Source of the DNA: Shewanella basaltis
Lineage (GTDB): Bacteria > Pseudomonadota > Gammaproteobacteria > Enterobacterales > Shewanellaceae
DNA: 64,000 nt
NCBI RefSeq assembly: GCF_023283885.1
Contig: NZ_JAKILA010000004.1
Coordinates: forward strand, 1-64,000
Direction: 5' to 3'
Notes under the pieces: generated by a model
Database searches by the model: none
Seen by the model: only the letters and a program-made list of their open reading frames with translations
Told to the model about the DNA's origin: nothing
In this document: piece after piece, positions 10,740-20,013 of the stretch
How the letters are laid out: each line of letters opens with the position of its first letter
How positions within the stretch are numbered: the first letter of the stretch is position 1
Program-made: the position numbers and the translations under genes

Positions 10740-10755
10740 ATTAGCCATGGCTAAT
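10740..10755. promoter_or_regulatory. perfect 16-bp palindrome upstream of menA
   Basis: ATTAGCCATGGCTAAT is a perfect palindrome about 23 bp before the likely menA start, in the promoter/leader region between the divergent tesB and menA genes. It could be an operator, but I recognise no regulator for it. Confidence 0.35.
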
Positions 10756-10777
10756 CCACTCTTTGTGTCACAATATT

Positions 10778-11671
10778 ATGCAACCTAGTTCAATGCAATC
10801 ATGGGTTATGGCTATTCGCCCACGTACTTTACCAGCCGCTATTGGCCCTTTACTTGTCGGTAACATGCTCGCAATTGGTTTAAGCCAATTTAGTTTTCTC
10901 ATCGCATTTACCTCAATGTTATGCGCAATTCTTTTACAAATATCAGTCAATCTTGCTAATGATTACTTCGACTTTAAAAATGGTATCGATACCGAAGAAC
11001 GGATTGGACCTGTCCGTGTCACTCAAAGCGGGATCATTGAGCCACATCATGTAAAAAATGCGATGATAGGCTGCTTACTCACAGCATTAGCTGTAGGTTC
11101 AGTATTAATTTTTCATGGCGGTTGGCCTATTGCCATCTTAGCTATTGCATCTATTTTAGGCGCACTTTGCTACAGTGGTGGACCTTATCCTCTAGCCTCT
11201 CACGGATTAGGAGAAATTGCTGCATTTGTATTTTTTGGATTGGTCGCAGTGGTAGGCAGCTTTTATTTACAGGCCGGCACAACCACAATCACAGCTTGGC
11301 TACTTGGCTGTGCCATCGGTTTTTTCAACGCTGCGATTATGTTAGTTAATAATACAAGAGACATTTCAACCGACACTAAAGCAGGCAAAAATACCCTTGC
11401 GGTTCGCATAGGCGAGGCGCAAGCAAAAGTGTTATATCAAAGTTTTGTATACTTACCCTTTGGGATCATCATTGCCGGATTTTTATTAGGTTCACTTGAT
11501 GGTTTACCTGTTTTACTTGCAGGCATTTCATTGGTTATTGCACGTAATTTAAGTCGAGAGTTTCATCATAATTCTGGCGAAGCACTCAATCCAATCCTTG
11601 GGGAAACGGCCAAGCTCACCATGATTTTTAGTGTCCTGTTTAGTGTTGGTTTTTTCTTTTCTTTGAGTTAA
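10778..11671 (+). CDS. menA: 1,4-dihydroxy-2-naphthoate polyprenyltransferase MenA
   Basis: Membrane prenyltransferase that attaches the polyprenyl side chain to DHNA in menaquinone biosynthesis. About 297 residues with eight or nine hydrophobic segments; the first aspartate-rich motif NLANDYFDFKNG lies near residue 60 and the second, NNTRDISTDTKAGKNTL, near residue 190, both matching MenA. The precise start is uncertain: ATG at 10778 or 10793, with no clear Shine-Dalgarno sequence. A strong bidirectional terminator follows. Confidence 0.9.
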   Translation: MQPSSMQSWVMAIRPRTLPAAIGPLLVGNMLAIGLSQFSFLIAFTSMLCAILLQISVNLANDYFDFKNGIDTEERIGPVRVTQSGIIEPHHVKNAMIGCLLTALAVGSVLIFHGGWPIAILAIASILGALCYSGGPYPLASHGLGEIAAFVFFGLVAVVGSFYLQAGTTTITAWLLGCAIGFFNAAIMLVNNTRDISTDTKAGKNTLAVRIGEAQAKVLYQSFVYLPFGIIIAGFLLGSLDGLPVLLAGISLVIARNLSREFHHNSGEALNPILGETAKLTMIFSVLFSVGFFFSLS

Positions 11672-11694
11672 CAGCGTTTATTTTATCGTTAAAT

Positions 11695-11729
11695 AAAAAA
11701 GGCGCCTCAACATTGTGAGGCGCCTTTTT
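11695..11729. terminator. bidirectional terminator between menA and gnd
   Basis: AAGGCGCCTCA and TGAGGCGCCTT arms with an A-run on one side and a T-run on the other; it serves both convergent genes. Confidence 0.88.
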
Positions 11730-11744
11730 GCAGACTTAAAATGC

Positions 11745-13274
11745 CTAGACTTTAGCTAAGGTACGCTGTTTAGCGCTCCAGTCTAAATGGTATTTCTCAC
11801 CAGCAGGCTTATCGGTTCGCTCAAAGGTGTGCGCCCCAAAAAAGTCACGCTGACCTTGCAGTAAGTTAGCTGGTAAAGTCTCACAGCGATAACTGTCGTA
11901 ATAAGCGATAGCAGAGCTAATACATGGGGCTGGAATACCCTGCATAACTGATGCTGCAACGGTTTTACGCCAGTTGAGGTGTTTTTGTGACAACATCTCG
12001 CTGAATGTATCAGCCATTAACAAGTTTGCAAGACTTGCATCATCTTGATAAGCCTGAGTAATTGATTGCAAAAACGTTGCACGGATAATACATCCTGCAC
12101 GCCATATTTTAGCAATTTCAGCAAAGTCCAAAGCCCAATTCTGCTCTTTAGCCGTCATGGCCATCAACTGAAAACCTTGCGCATAGCAGCACACTTTGGC
12201 GCAATAAAGTGCATCTTCTAGGTTGGCAATAAATTCAGCTTTTTCTGCATCGTTTAATGTCACTAAAGTAGGACCTGCAAGCTTTGAGCTTAACTGCATT
12301 CTCAAGTTTTTCTGAGTACTCACAGCACGCGCATACACGGCCTCTGCAATTGTTGGCGCTGGGCAACCAATTTGCAAGCTACTTACCGCCGTCCATAAAC
12401 CCGTGCCTTTTTGGCCGGCTTTGTCTAAAATCATTTCAACTAAAGGCTTACCAGTAAGAGGATCATCTTGCTGTAACACCTCAGCGCTGATGCCCATTAG
12501 GTAGCTGTTAAGCGAGCCTTTATTCCAGCGATTAAAAACATCGCCAATATCGTGGGCAGACATGCCTAAGCCATCACTGAGTAATTGGTACGCTTCACAA
12601 ATAAGTTGCATATCAGCATATTCAATACCGTTGTGCACCATTTTAACGTAATGACCAGAACCTGCAGGGCCAATATAAGTGGTACAAGGTTCGCCTTCTG
12701 TGACCGGGTTACCTGGCTCAAATCGCTCAATAGGTAACCCTGTTTTAGGGTCAACTTTAGCCGCAATAGCTTTCCAAATAGGTTCGACATATCGCCAAGC
12801 GCTTTCGTCACCACTAGGCATCAACGACGGACCAAAACGGGCTCCGACTTCACCGCCAGAAACGGCTGAGCTAAAAAAAGTAAATTGCCCTTTATATTTA
12901 GCTTCACGCTCTACTGTGTCGGTCCATAAACTGTTACCAGTATCAATCACAATATCTTTTGCTTCGATACCGGCTTCGATTAATGACTTACATACGCCAT
13001 CAACAGGAGCGCCAGCCGGAACAGATAATACGATAACGCGAGGTTCAACTAAATTGGCGAGCATTTCTGAAAGATTATTACAAGCTTGCATGCGCGCCGC
13101 TACACCCGCTTTTCGCTCACTTGTTTCTTGCGCAATGGCAGTATTTACTTTATGGGTGTCTAGATCAAAAACGGCCACATGATAGCCGTTATCAGCGATG
13201 TTGAGCGCGAGGTTCTTGCCCATCACACCAAGGCCAATAACGCCGACGTGAGATTGTTGGGTGTGGTTATTCAT
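11745..13274 (-). CDS. gnd: 6-phosphogluconate dehydrogenase (decarboxylating)
   Basis: Oxidises and decarboxylates 6-phosphogluconate to ribulose 5-phosphate with NADP in the pentose phosphate pathway. About 509 residues: Rossmann motif GLGVMGKNLALNIADNG near residue 14, the SGGEVGARFGPSLMPSG region near 135 and the 6PGD signature ILDKAGQKGTGLWT near 265. The chosen ATG follows a GGAA; a GTG 15 bp upstream is also in frame. It stands alone on the minus strand. Confidence 0.94.
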   Translation of the reverse strand: MNNHTQQSHVGVIGLGVMGKNLALNIADNGYHVAVFDLDTHKVNTAIAQETSERKAGVAARMQACNNLSEMLANLVEPRVIVLSVPAGAPVDGVCKSLIEAGIEAKDIVIDTGNSLWTDTVEREAKYKGQFTFFSSAVSGGEVGARFGPSLMPSGDESAWRYVEPIWKAIAAKVDPKTGLPIERFEPGNPVTEGEPCTTYIGPAGSGHYVKMVHNGIEYADMQLICEAYQLLSDGLGMSAHDIGDVFNRWNKGSLNSYLMGISAEVLQQDDPLTGKPLVEMILDKAGQKGTGLWTAVSSLQIGCPAPTIAEAVYARAVSTQKNLRMQLSSKLAGPTLVTLNDAEKAEFIANLEDALYCAKVCCYAQGFQLMAMTAKEQNWALDFAEIAKIWRAGCIIRATFLQSITQAYQDDASLANLLMADTFSEMLSQKHLNWRKTVAASVMQGIPAPCISSAIAYYDSYRCETLPANLLQGQRDFFGAHTFERTDKPAGEKYHLDWSAKQRTLAKV

Positions 13275-13444
13275 AGTGTGTAATTCCACAGGTCACAGAG
13301 ATTAATCGCATAGTGCGAATCCATTTGGGTGGCAATTATAGCGATTCTTGTAACTAAATTACCAGTAACAAAATACGGAAACGCTGTTTTTTACAAAGTA
13401 AGCCCAAACACCAAATCTACAAGTAACATATTGACCACTATGAA

Positions 13445-13480
13445 AAAACCATAAAAAAACAGGGCTTTTATGGTTTTACT
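13445..13480 (-). terminator. terminator after prpE
   Basis: AAAACCATAAA/TTTATGGTTTT inverted arms, ending on the minus strand in a T-rich tract about 40 bp below the prpE stop. Confidence 0.6.
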
Positions 13481-13519
13481 TTTAAGCTCAATAACCGCTA
13501 ATTTGTGTTACAAAATGAT

Positions 13520-15442
13520 TTAAGCACCTGTATGCTCTGTTGTGAGTGCATTGGCATAACCCATTTTTGTCAACACGTTACGAACGACCTCCAAGGTGTG
13601 GGGATCTTCAATAGTCGCTGGCATGGTGTAATCTTGGTTATCTGCAATTTTACGCATGGTTGCTCGCAAAATTTTACCAGAACGAGTTTTAGGCAGTTTT
13701 TGCACAGCACTGACTAATCGAAATGAAGCGACGGGGCCTATTTCATGGCGAACTAAAGCAAGCAACTCTTTGTAAAGCACATCATCAGCTAACGTCACCC
13801 CATTTTTAAGCACCACTAACCCAAGCGGTACTTGACCTTTAAGCTTATCTTGCACACCAATAACCGCGGCCTCTGCAACGGCCTCATGCTGACACAATAC
13901 TTCTTCAAAACGCCCCGTTGATAGACGGTGACCGGCGACATTTATAATGTCGTCAATGCGGCTCATAATATACAAATAGCCATCTTCATCGATATAACCT
14001 GCATCTCCCGTCAAATAATACCCTGGGTACATAGACAAATAGCTATCCACATAGCGTTTGTCATTTTGCCACAGTGTAGTGAGCGTACCGGGTGGTAAGG
14101 GCAGCTTTATCACCACATTACCACTTTCATTTGCCGCCACTTGCTCGCCCATGGCATCTAAGATTTCGACCTGATACCCCGGTACAGCCCTTGCTGGCGA
14201 ACCGGCTTTAATATCAATTGGGTGAGTTCCCATTAAGTTGGCAGCCACAGGCCAACCCGTTTCGGTTTGCCACCAGTGGTCAACAACAGGCTTACCCAGT
14301 TGTTGCTGACTCCAATTGAGTGTTTCGGGATCGCAGCGCTCGCCTGCTAGATACATTTGTTTAAGGCATGTGAGATCAAATTGCTTAATCAATTCGCCTT
14401 CAGGATCTTCACGTTTAATTGCACGAATGGCTGTTGGTGCAGTAAAAAAGCTGCGCACTTGCTTTTGTTCAATAATACGCCAAAAAGCGCCTGCATCTGG
14501 GGTGCCTATCGGTTTGCCCTCATACATAATCGTAGTCGCGCCCACCAACAAAGGCCCGTAAACAATATAAGAGTGGCCGACCACCCACCCTACATCTGAC
14601 GCAGCCCAAAATACATCACCAACATCAATGTCGTAAATGTGTTTCATCGACCAAGCTAACGCAACAGCATGGCCACCATTATCACGCACAACGCCTTTAG
14701 GCTGCCCCGTTGTTCCTGAGGTATACAGCACATATAAAGGGTCTGTCGCATCTAATGATACGCAGTCAACATCCTGAGCATCGACCAAGGCTTCATACCA
14801 ATCAAGATCACGAGGAATATGGAATTCAGCCTGGTATTCAGTGCGATTTAAAATAATGCAATGCTCCACTTTATGCTGCGCTTGCGATAGCGCATCATCG
14901 AGTAGAGGCTTATAAGGCACCACACCTGATGGCTCAATACCACATGAAGCCGATAAAATTAACTTAGGTTTAGCATCATTAATACGGGTTGATAATTCAT
15001 TTGCAGCAAAACCACCAAACACCACAGAATGAATCGCGCCAATTCGCGCACACGCTAACATGGCATAAGCGGTTTCTGGCACCATTGGCATGTAAATGAC
15101 GACACGATCGCCTTTACTCACACCTAAAGAAACCATTAATCCAGCAAGACGCTTAACTTGAGCAAGCACAGATTGATAACTAATAGAATATTCATTTTGA
15201 GTCACAGGGCTAATATAGTGAATAGCCGTTTGCTCACCGCGCCCAGCAAGCACATGACGATCTATCGCGTTAAAACAGGTGTTCATTTTGCCATCTGCAA
15301 ACCAGCGATAGAATGGCTTGTTACTATCATCTAACACGGTATTCGGCTCATGGTCCCAGCTAATAGCTTGTGCGGCTTGCTGCCAAAACATATCAGGCTC
15401 GGCAATGGATTGAGCGTGCATTGATAGTCCTAGATCCGCCAT
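13520..15442 (-). CDS. prpE: propionyl-CoA synthetase (PrpE-type acyl-CoA ligase)
   Basis: AMP-forming acyl-CoA synthetase of the acetyl/propionyl-CoA synthetase group, 640 residues. The N-terminal region with FADGKMNTCFNAIDRHV resembles PrpE more than Acs. The adenylation motif YTSGTTGQPKGVV lies near residue 237 and the C-terminal PKTRSGKILR, whose lysine is the known acetylation-controlled residue, near 590. The ATG follows CGGAGAG. It is divergent from liuR, with a LiuR-like palindrome between them, so it probably belongs to the branched-chain/propionate degradation regulon. Acid preference cannot be decided from sequence alone. Confidence 0.85.
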   Translation of the reverse strand: MADLGLSMHAQSIAEPDMFWQQAAQAISWDHEPNTVLDDSNKPFYRWFADGKMNTCFNAIDRHVLAGRGEQTAIHYISPVTQNEYSISYQSVLAQVKRLAGLMVSLGVSKGDRVVIYMPMVPETAYAMLACARIGAIHSVVFGGFAANELSTRINDAKPKLILSASCGIEPSGVVPYKPLLDDALSQAQHKVEHCIILNRTEYQAEFHIPRDLDWYEALVDAQDVDCVSLDATDPLYVLYTSGTTGQPKGVVRDNGGHAVALAWSMKHIYDIDVGDVFWAASDVGWVVGHSYIVYGPLLVGATTIMYEGKPIGTPDAGAFWRIIEQKQVRSFFTAPTAIRAIKREDPEGELIKQFDLTCLKQMYLAGERCDPETLNWSQQQLGKPVVDHWWQTETGWPVAANLMGTHPIDIKAGSPARAVPGYQVEILDAMGEQVAANESGNVVIKLPLPPGTLTTLWQNDKRYVDSYLSMYPGYYLTGDAGYIDEDGYLYIMSRIDDIINVAGHRLSTGRFEEVLCQHEAVAEAAVIGVQDKLKGQVPLGLVVLKNGVTLADDVLYKELLALVRHEIGPVASFRLVSAVQKLPKTRSGKILRATMRKIADNQDYTMPATIEDPHTLEVVRNVLTKMGYANALTTEHTGA

Positions 15443-15701
15443 GTTTCTCTCCGTTAATCAATTTGTATTACAATGATTATGAGCAGAATTCATGTAATAG
15501 CCCTATTAGACAAAGGGATAATAACGCAATAAACGCGCAAAACACCTTTGAATTCAATCAAGTGTTTAACTGGACATCTTTTGAGGTGGGATAAACATAA
15601 AAATTTTATATAACAGATGGTTACTATATAATACTGCATTATGTGGAAAGCATAATTAACACAGTAACTGTCGATAAAAAACCAAAATAACCCGCACAAA
15701 C

Positions 15702-15717
15702 TTTACCTTTACGTAAA
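15702..15717. promoter_or_regulatory. LiuR-type operator in the prpE-liuR intergenic region
   Basis: TTTACCTTTACGTAAA differs at two of 16 positions from the perfect palindrome at 27166. It lies 40 bp before liuR in the 314-bp divergent gap. This fits autoregulation by the MerR-type LiuR. The rest of the gap is AT-rich with no other clear feature. Confidence 0.65.
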
Positions 15718-15756
15718 CTTCATATATCTTGCATCAAAAGAAACACTTTTGGTGAC

Positions 15757-16170
15757 ATGATGAGCACAATCCACAGCCCTCAATCAACATATTCAATTAG
15801 CGACTTATCAAAAGAATTTGATATCACCACTCGCAGCATTCGTTTTTACGAAGACCAAGGGTTAATTAAGCCTAAACGTCGTGGGCAAACTCGCATTTAC
15901 AGTTTAAAAGACAGAGTACGCCTAAAACTCATACTCCGTGGTAAACGGCTTGGGTTTTCATTGGCAGAGACGCGTCGCCTATTTGAGCTCTACGATGCTG
16001 ACAAAAGCAGCTCCACTCAACTGCAAACCATGCTTGATTTAGTCAATGAAAAGAAAACGGCGCTTCAGCAGCAAATGGACGACATTAAAGTGGTGCTAAT
16101 GGAGCTTAACTCTGCGGAACAACAATGTAAGGCTGCATTGGCTGATAATTTGCTAAAAAAGAAATCATAA
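15757..16170 (+). CDS. liuR: MerR-family transcriptional regulator LiuR
   Basis: Regulator of branched-chain amino acid degradation. The 137-residue protein has an N-terminal MerR helix-turn-helix (YSISDLSKEFDITTRSIRFY, then EDQGLIKPKRRGQTRIY), a linker and a C-terminal dimerisation helix. There is no cysteine cluster of the metal-sensing MerR kind (only one Cys), consistent with a metabolite-type regulator. It directly precedes liuABCDE-atoDA in the same direction. Three matching palindromes in this window are its probable sites. Confidence 0.9.
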   Translation: MMSTIHSPQSTYSISDLSKEFDITTRSIRFYEDQGLIKPKRRGQTRIYSLKDRVRLKLILRGKRLGFSLAETRRLFELYDADKSSSTQLQTMLDLVNEKKTALQQQMDDIKVVLMELNSAEQQCKAALADNLLKKKS

Positions 16171-16185
16171 TAAAACACAACACAA

Positions 16186-16203
16186 GGCCGACTCAATTCG
16201 GCC
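16186..16203 (+). promoter_or_regulatory. hairpin between liuR and liuA
   Basis: GGCCGA/TCGGCC arms with a 6-nt loop and no T-run after them. It is too weak for a terminator; it may affect relative expression or stability of the liuR and liuA parts of the transcript. Confidence 0.35.
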
Positions 16204-16296
16204 AATGATAGACCCTATTGCCAAAAGCGCATCCATAAAGCGTTGGCAGTATATGTTTTGCCAGACAATAATAAAAATTCAACAGGACACATGCAA

Positions 16297-17466
16297 ATGA
16301 GCGACTTATATACCAGCCTAAACTTTGGTTTAGGTGAAGATGTTGACATGTTACGTGACGCAGTTCGTGGTTTTGCCGCCAACGAAATAGCCCCTATTGC
16401 CGCCAAAGTCGACCTCGATAACGCCTTCCCTAATCAATTATGGCCAGTGCTTGGCGATATGGGGTTACTTGGCGTCACCGTCGATGAGCAATATGGTGGA
16501 GCTAACATGGGCTACCTTGCTCATGTGGTCGCAATGGAGGAAATCTCCCGCGCATCAGCCTCTATTGGGTTAAGTTATGGCGCTCATTCAAACTTATGTG
16601 TAAACCAAATTAACCGTAACGGTAATGACGCGCAAAAAGAAAAATACTTGCCTAAGCTTGTCAGTGGCGAGCACATTGGTGCATTGGCCATGAGCGAACC
16701 TAATGCGGGTTCTGATGTTGTGTCAATGAAACTACATGCCCGTAAAGAAGGCGACCGCTACATTCTTAACGGTAATAAAATGTGGATCACCAACGGTCCA
16801 GATGCACACACCTATGTCATTTACGCCAAAACTGACCTCAATAAAGGTGCTCATGGCATTACCGCATTTATTGTTGAACGTGGCTACAAAGGCTTTAGTC
16901 AGGCGCAAAAACTCGACAAATTGGGTATGCGAGGTTCTAACACCTGTGAACTGGTATTTGAAGACTGTGAAGTGCCAGAAGAAAACATATTAGGCGGCCT
17001 CAACAATGGCGTAAAAGTGTTAATGAGCGGCCTCGATTACGAACGCGTTGTTTTGTCGGGCGGGCCATTAGGCATTATGTCAGCCTGCATGGACATCGTA
17101 GTACCTTACATTCATGAGCGTGAACAGTTTGGGCAATCCATTGGTCAGTTCCAATTAGTGCAAGGCAAATTAGCTGACATGTACACAAGGATGAACGCTG
17201 CTCGAGCTTATGTTTACAGCGTGGCAAAATCGTGCGATCGCGGTGAAACCACGCGTAAAGATGCTGCCGGAGCCATTTTATACAGCGCCGAACTTGCCAC
17301 CCAAATGGCATTAGATGCAATTCAATTACTGGGCGGTAATGGCTATGTTAATGAATACGCCACCGGCCGTTTATTACGTGATGCTAAGCTTTACGAAATT
17401 GGTGCTGGCACCTCTGAAATTCGCCGTATGCTCATTGGCCGCGAATTGTTTAACGAGTCAAAGTAA
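16297..17466 (+). CDS. liuA: isovaleryl-CoA dehydrogenase LiuA
   Basis: FAD enzyme that oxidises isovaleryl-CoA to 3-methylcrotonyl-CoA and passes electrons to ETF (leucine degradation). 389 residues from the ATG at 16297 (AGGA 9 nt upstream; another ATG lies two codons earlier). The stretch [15 protein letters not shown] near residue 245 carries the glutamate in the isovaleryl-CoA-dehydrogenase-specific position. Acyl-CoA dehydrogenase signatures [11 protein letters not shown] near 130 and [19 protein letters not shown] at the C-terminus are present. First structural gene of the liu operon. Confidence 0.93.
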   Translation: MSDLYTSLNFGLGEDVDMLRDAVRGFAANEIAPIAAKVDLDNAFPNQLWPVLGDMGLLGVTVDEQYGGANMGYLAHVVAMEEISRASASIGLSYGAHSNLCVNQINRNGNDAQKEKYLPKLVSGEHIGALAMSEPNAGSDVVSMKLHARKEGDRYILNGNKMWITNGPDAHTYVIYAKTDLNKGAHGITAFIVERGYKGFSQAQKLDKLGMRGSNTCELVFEDCEVPEENILGGLNNGVKVLMSGLDYERVVLSGGPLGIMSACMDIVVPYIHEREQFGQSIGQFQLVQGKLADMYTRMNAARAYVYSVAKSCDRGETTRKDAAGAILYSAELATQMALDAIQLLGGNGYVNEYATGRLLRDAKLYEIGAGTSEIRRMLIGRELFNESK

Positions 17467-17552
17467 CCAGCATTTCAGTATAAAGGTGGCATACCAAGCA
17501 TGTTATGTCGCCTTAATTAAGCCCCTATTTTTGCTTCATTAAGGATATAGAA

Positions 17553-19160
17553 ATGACGCAACTGAGCAGCCGTATCAATCCTCGCAGTGACGAATTTAAA
17601 GCCAAGTCAGACAGCATGGCGTTATTAGTCGACGATCTTCAACAAAAACTCAAAAAAATCGAACAAGGTGGCGGCCCTGCGGCCTTAGAGCGCCATTTAT
17701 CTCGTGGTAAGTTATTGCCGCGCCAGCGCGTTGAAAAGCTGCTCGACCCGGGTTCACCCTTCTTAGAAATATCGCAATTTGCCGCTTTTGAGGTCTATGA
17801 CGAAGAAGTCCCCGCAGCGGGTGTTATTGCCGGTATCGGCCGCGTCAGTGGCGTTGAGTGCATGATTATCGCCAACGATGCCACCGTAAAAGGCGGCACC
17901 TACTACCCTATTACGGTTAAAAAGCATTTACGGGCACAAGATATTGCCAGCCGTTGTCATTTACCCTGCATCTACCTTGTCGACTCAGGCGGAGCCAACT
18001 TACCTCGCCAAGATGAAGTCTTTCCTGACCGCGATCATTTCGGGCGTATTTTTTACAACCAAGCCCAAATGTCTGCCAAAGGTATTCCGCAAATTGCAGT
18101 GGTAATGGGCTTATGCACCGCTGGCGGAGCCTATGTACCGGCCATGGCCGATGAGTCAATTATTGTTAAAGAACAAGGCACCATCTTTTTGGCTGGCCCA
18201 CCACTTGTGAAAGCCGCAACGGGGGAAGAAGTCAGTGCAGAAGAGCTGGGCGGCGCTGAAGTACACACCAAAATATCCGGTGTAGCCGATCATTTAGCCC
18301 AAAATGATGAACACGCGCTTGAGCTTGCTCGCCGTGCCGTACTGCGCTTAAACCATCAAAAAGAAATCAAAAGCTTATTAAGCCCAGTCAAACCACCTAA
18401 GTTCGACATCCATGAATTGTATGGCATTGTCGGCACCGATCTTAAAAAGCCGTTTGACGTAAAAGAAGTGATTGCCCGTGTGGTAGATGACTCTGACTTT
18501 GACGAATTTAAAGCTAACTACGGCGCAACATTGGTGTGTGGTTTTGCACGGATTCATGGTTACCCCGTTGGTATTGTTGCCAATAACGGTATTTTATTTT
18601 CTGAGTCGGCGCAAAAAGGCGCTCACTTTATTGAACTGTGTTGCCAACGTAAAATTCCATTACTGTTTCTACAAAATATCACCGGCTTTATGGTGGGTAA
18701 AAAGTACGAACACGAAGGCATTGCCAAACATGGCGCTAAAATGGTGACCGCGGTGTCTTGCGCCAAGGTTCCTAAATTTACCGTAATTATTGGCGGCAGT
18801 TATGGCGCGGGCAACTACGGCATGTGCGGCCGTGCGTTTGAACCCACCATGATGTGGATGTGGCCTAATGCGCGTATTTCGGTCATGGGTGGCGAACAAG
18901 CCGCTGGCGTATTAGCCACAGTGCGCCGCGATGGTTTAGCGCGCAAAGGCGTTGAATGGTCAGCAGAAGATGAGCAAACCTTCCGTAAACCCATTGTTGA
19001 ACAATACGAAAAAGAAGGCCACCCATACCATGCCAGCGCCCGCTTATGGGACGACGGCATTATTGATCCGGCACAAACCCGTGACGTGGTCGGACTCGCC
19101 TTATCGGCAGCATTAAATGCGCCAATTGAAGACACCCACTTTGGGGTGTTCCGCATGTAA
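17553..19160 (+). CDS. liuB: methylcrotonyl-CoA carboxylase carboxyltransferase subunit LiuB
   Basis: Beta subunit of 3-methylcrotonyl-CoA carboxylase; transfers CO2 from carboxybiotin to form 3-methylglutaconyl-CoA. 535 residues with N- and C-terminal carboxyltransferase halves. The CoA/biotin-site glycine pairs are seen as [17 protein letters not shown] near residue 188 and [16 protein letters not shown] near 417. It follows liuA after 86 bp with an AAGGATATAG ribosome-binding site. The biotin-carrying partner LiuD is encoded two genes downstream. Confidence 0.94.
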   Translation: MTQLSSRINPRSDEFKAKSDSMALLVDDLQQKLKKIEQGGGPAALERHLSRGKLLPRQRVEKLLDPGSPFLEISQFAAFEVYDEEVPAAGVIAGIGRVSGVECMIIANDATVKGGTYYPITVKKHLRAQDIASRCHLPCIYLVDSGGANLPRQDEVFPDRDHFGRIFYNQAQMSAKGIPQIAVVMGLCTAGGAYVPAMADESIIVKEQGTIFLAGPPLVKAATGEEVSAEELGGAEVHTKISGVADHLAQNDEHALELARRAVLRLNHQKEIKSLLSPVKPPKFDIHELYGIVGTDLKKPFDVKEVIARVVDDSDFDEFKANYGATLVCGFARIHGYPVGIVANNGILFSESAQKGAHFIELCCQRKIPLLFLQNITGFMVGKKYEHEGIAKHGAKMVTAVSCAKVPKFTVIIGGSYGAGNYGMCGRAFEPTMMWMWPNARISVMGGEQAAGVLATVRRDGLARKGVEWSAEDEQTFRKPIVEQYEKEGHPYHASARLWDDGIIDPAQTRDVVGLALSAALNAPIEDTHFGVFRM

Positions 19161-19197
19161 TTATGCGGTTAATTCAGTGAATAAGGAGTCATGAATC

Positions 19198-20013
19198 ATG
19201 TTATCAAACCAATATAAATTTATTGAATGCCGCCTTGAACAAGGGGTGGCAGAGCTTATTTTAAATCGCGTTGACGTCCACAATGCCTTTGATGAAGTGA
19301 TGATCAGCGAGATGATCCAAGCTATCGAACACTTTGCCAAAAACAGTCAATGCACCATGTTAATATTGCGCGCCAATGGTAAAAACTTCAGTGCTGGCGC
19401 CGATCTAAACTGGATGCGCAAACAAGCACAAATGGACTTTGAGCAAAACCTCACCGACGCGCACGAACTTGCTAAGTTAATGCACGTACTCGACAAATTT
19501 CCAAAGCCAACCATTGCCCTTGTGCAAGGTGCCGCATTTGGTGGTGCATTAGGCTTAATTTGCTGCTGCGATATTGCCATTGCCACCACTCGCGCCAGTT
19601 TTTGTTTAAGTGAAGTGAAGCTAGGCCTTATTCCGGCGGTCATTAGCCCTTATGTGGTTCGCGCTATGGGTCATCGTCAATCACGCCGTTTTATGCTAAC
19701 CGCAGAACGTTTCAGTGCTGATGTAGCCTTAACCCATCAAGTCATTCACGAGATTAACGACGACCTAGATGCCGCAGCAGCCCCCTTTATTGCTGCATTT
19801 AATGCCAACAGCCCTCAAGGTATGGCATGGGCAAAAAATCTTGTGGCGTATTTAGAAAACAGCGTGATTGACGACGCAACGCTCAATTTTACCAGCGAGC
19901 AAATTGCTCGTATTCGTGTATCAGATGAAGGTCAAGAAGGGCTTAATGCCTTCTTTGAAAAACGCACGCCAGCATGGCAAACCGCTAAATCTGATCCACA
20001 AGGAGCCCAATAA
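19198..20013 (+). CDS. liuC: methylglutaconyl-CoA hydratase LiuC
   Basis: Crotonase-fold enzyme hydrating 3-methylglutaconyl-CoA to HMG-CoA. 271 residues with the oxyanion-hole motif FSAGADLNWM near residue 62 and the signature ALVQGAAFGGALGLICCCDIAIA near residues 101-123, then EVKLGLIPAVISPYV. Placement between the two carboxylase subunits matches the pathway step. The last base of the stop overlaps the liuD start (TAATG). Confidence 0.92.
   Translation: MLSNQYKFIECRLEQGVAELILNRVDVHNAFDEVMISEMIQAIEHFAKNSQCTMLILRANGKNFSAGADLNWMRKQAQMDFEQNLTDAHELAKLMHVLDKFPKPTIALVQGAAFGGALGLICCCDIAIATTRASFCLSEVKLGLIPAVISPYVVRAMGHRQSRRFMLTAERFSADVALTHQVIHEINDDLDAAAAPFIAAFNANSPQGMAWAKNLVAYLENSVIDDATLNFTSEQIARIRVSDEGQEGLNAFFEKRTPAWQTAKSDPQGAQ

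Noticed and set aside
16186-16203. Terminator between liuR and liuA
   Set aside because: The hairpin has a 6-bp stem and no T-run; liuR and liuA are more likely co-transcribed.
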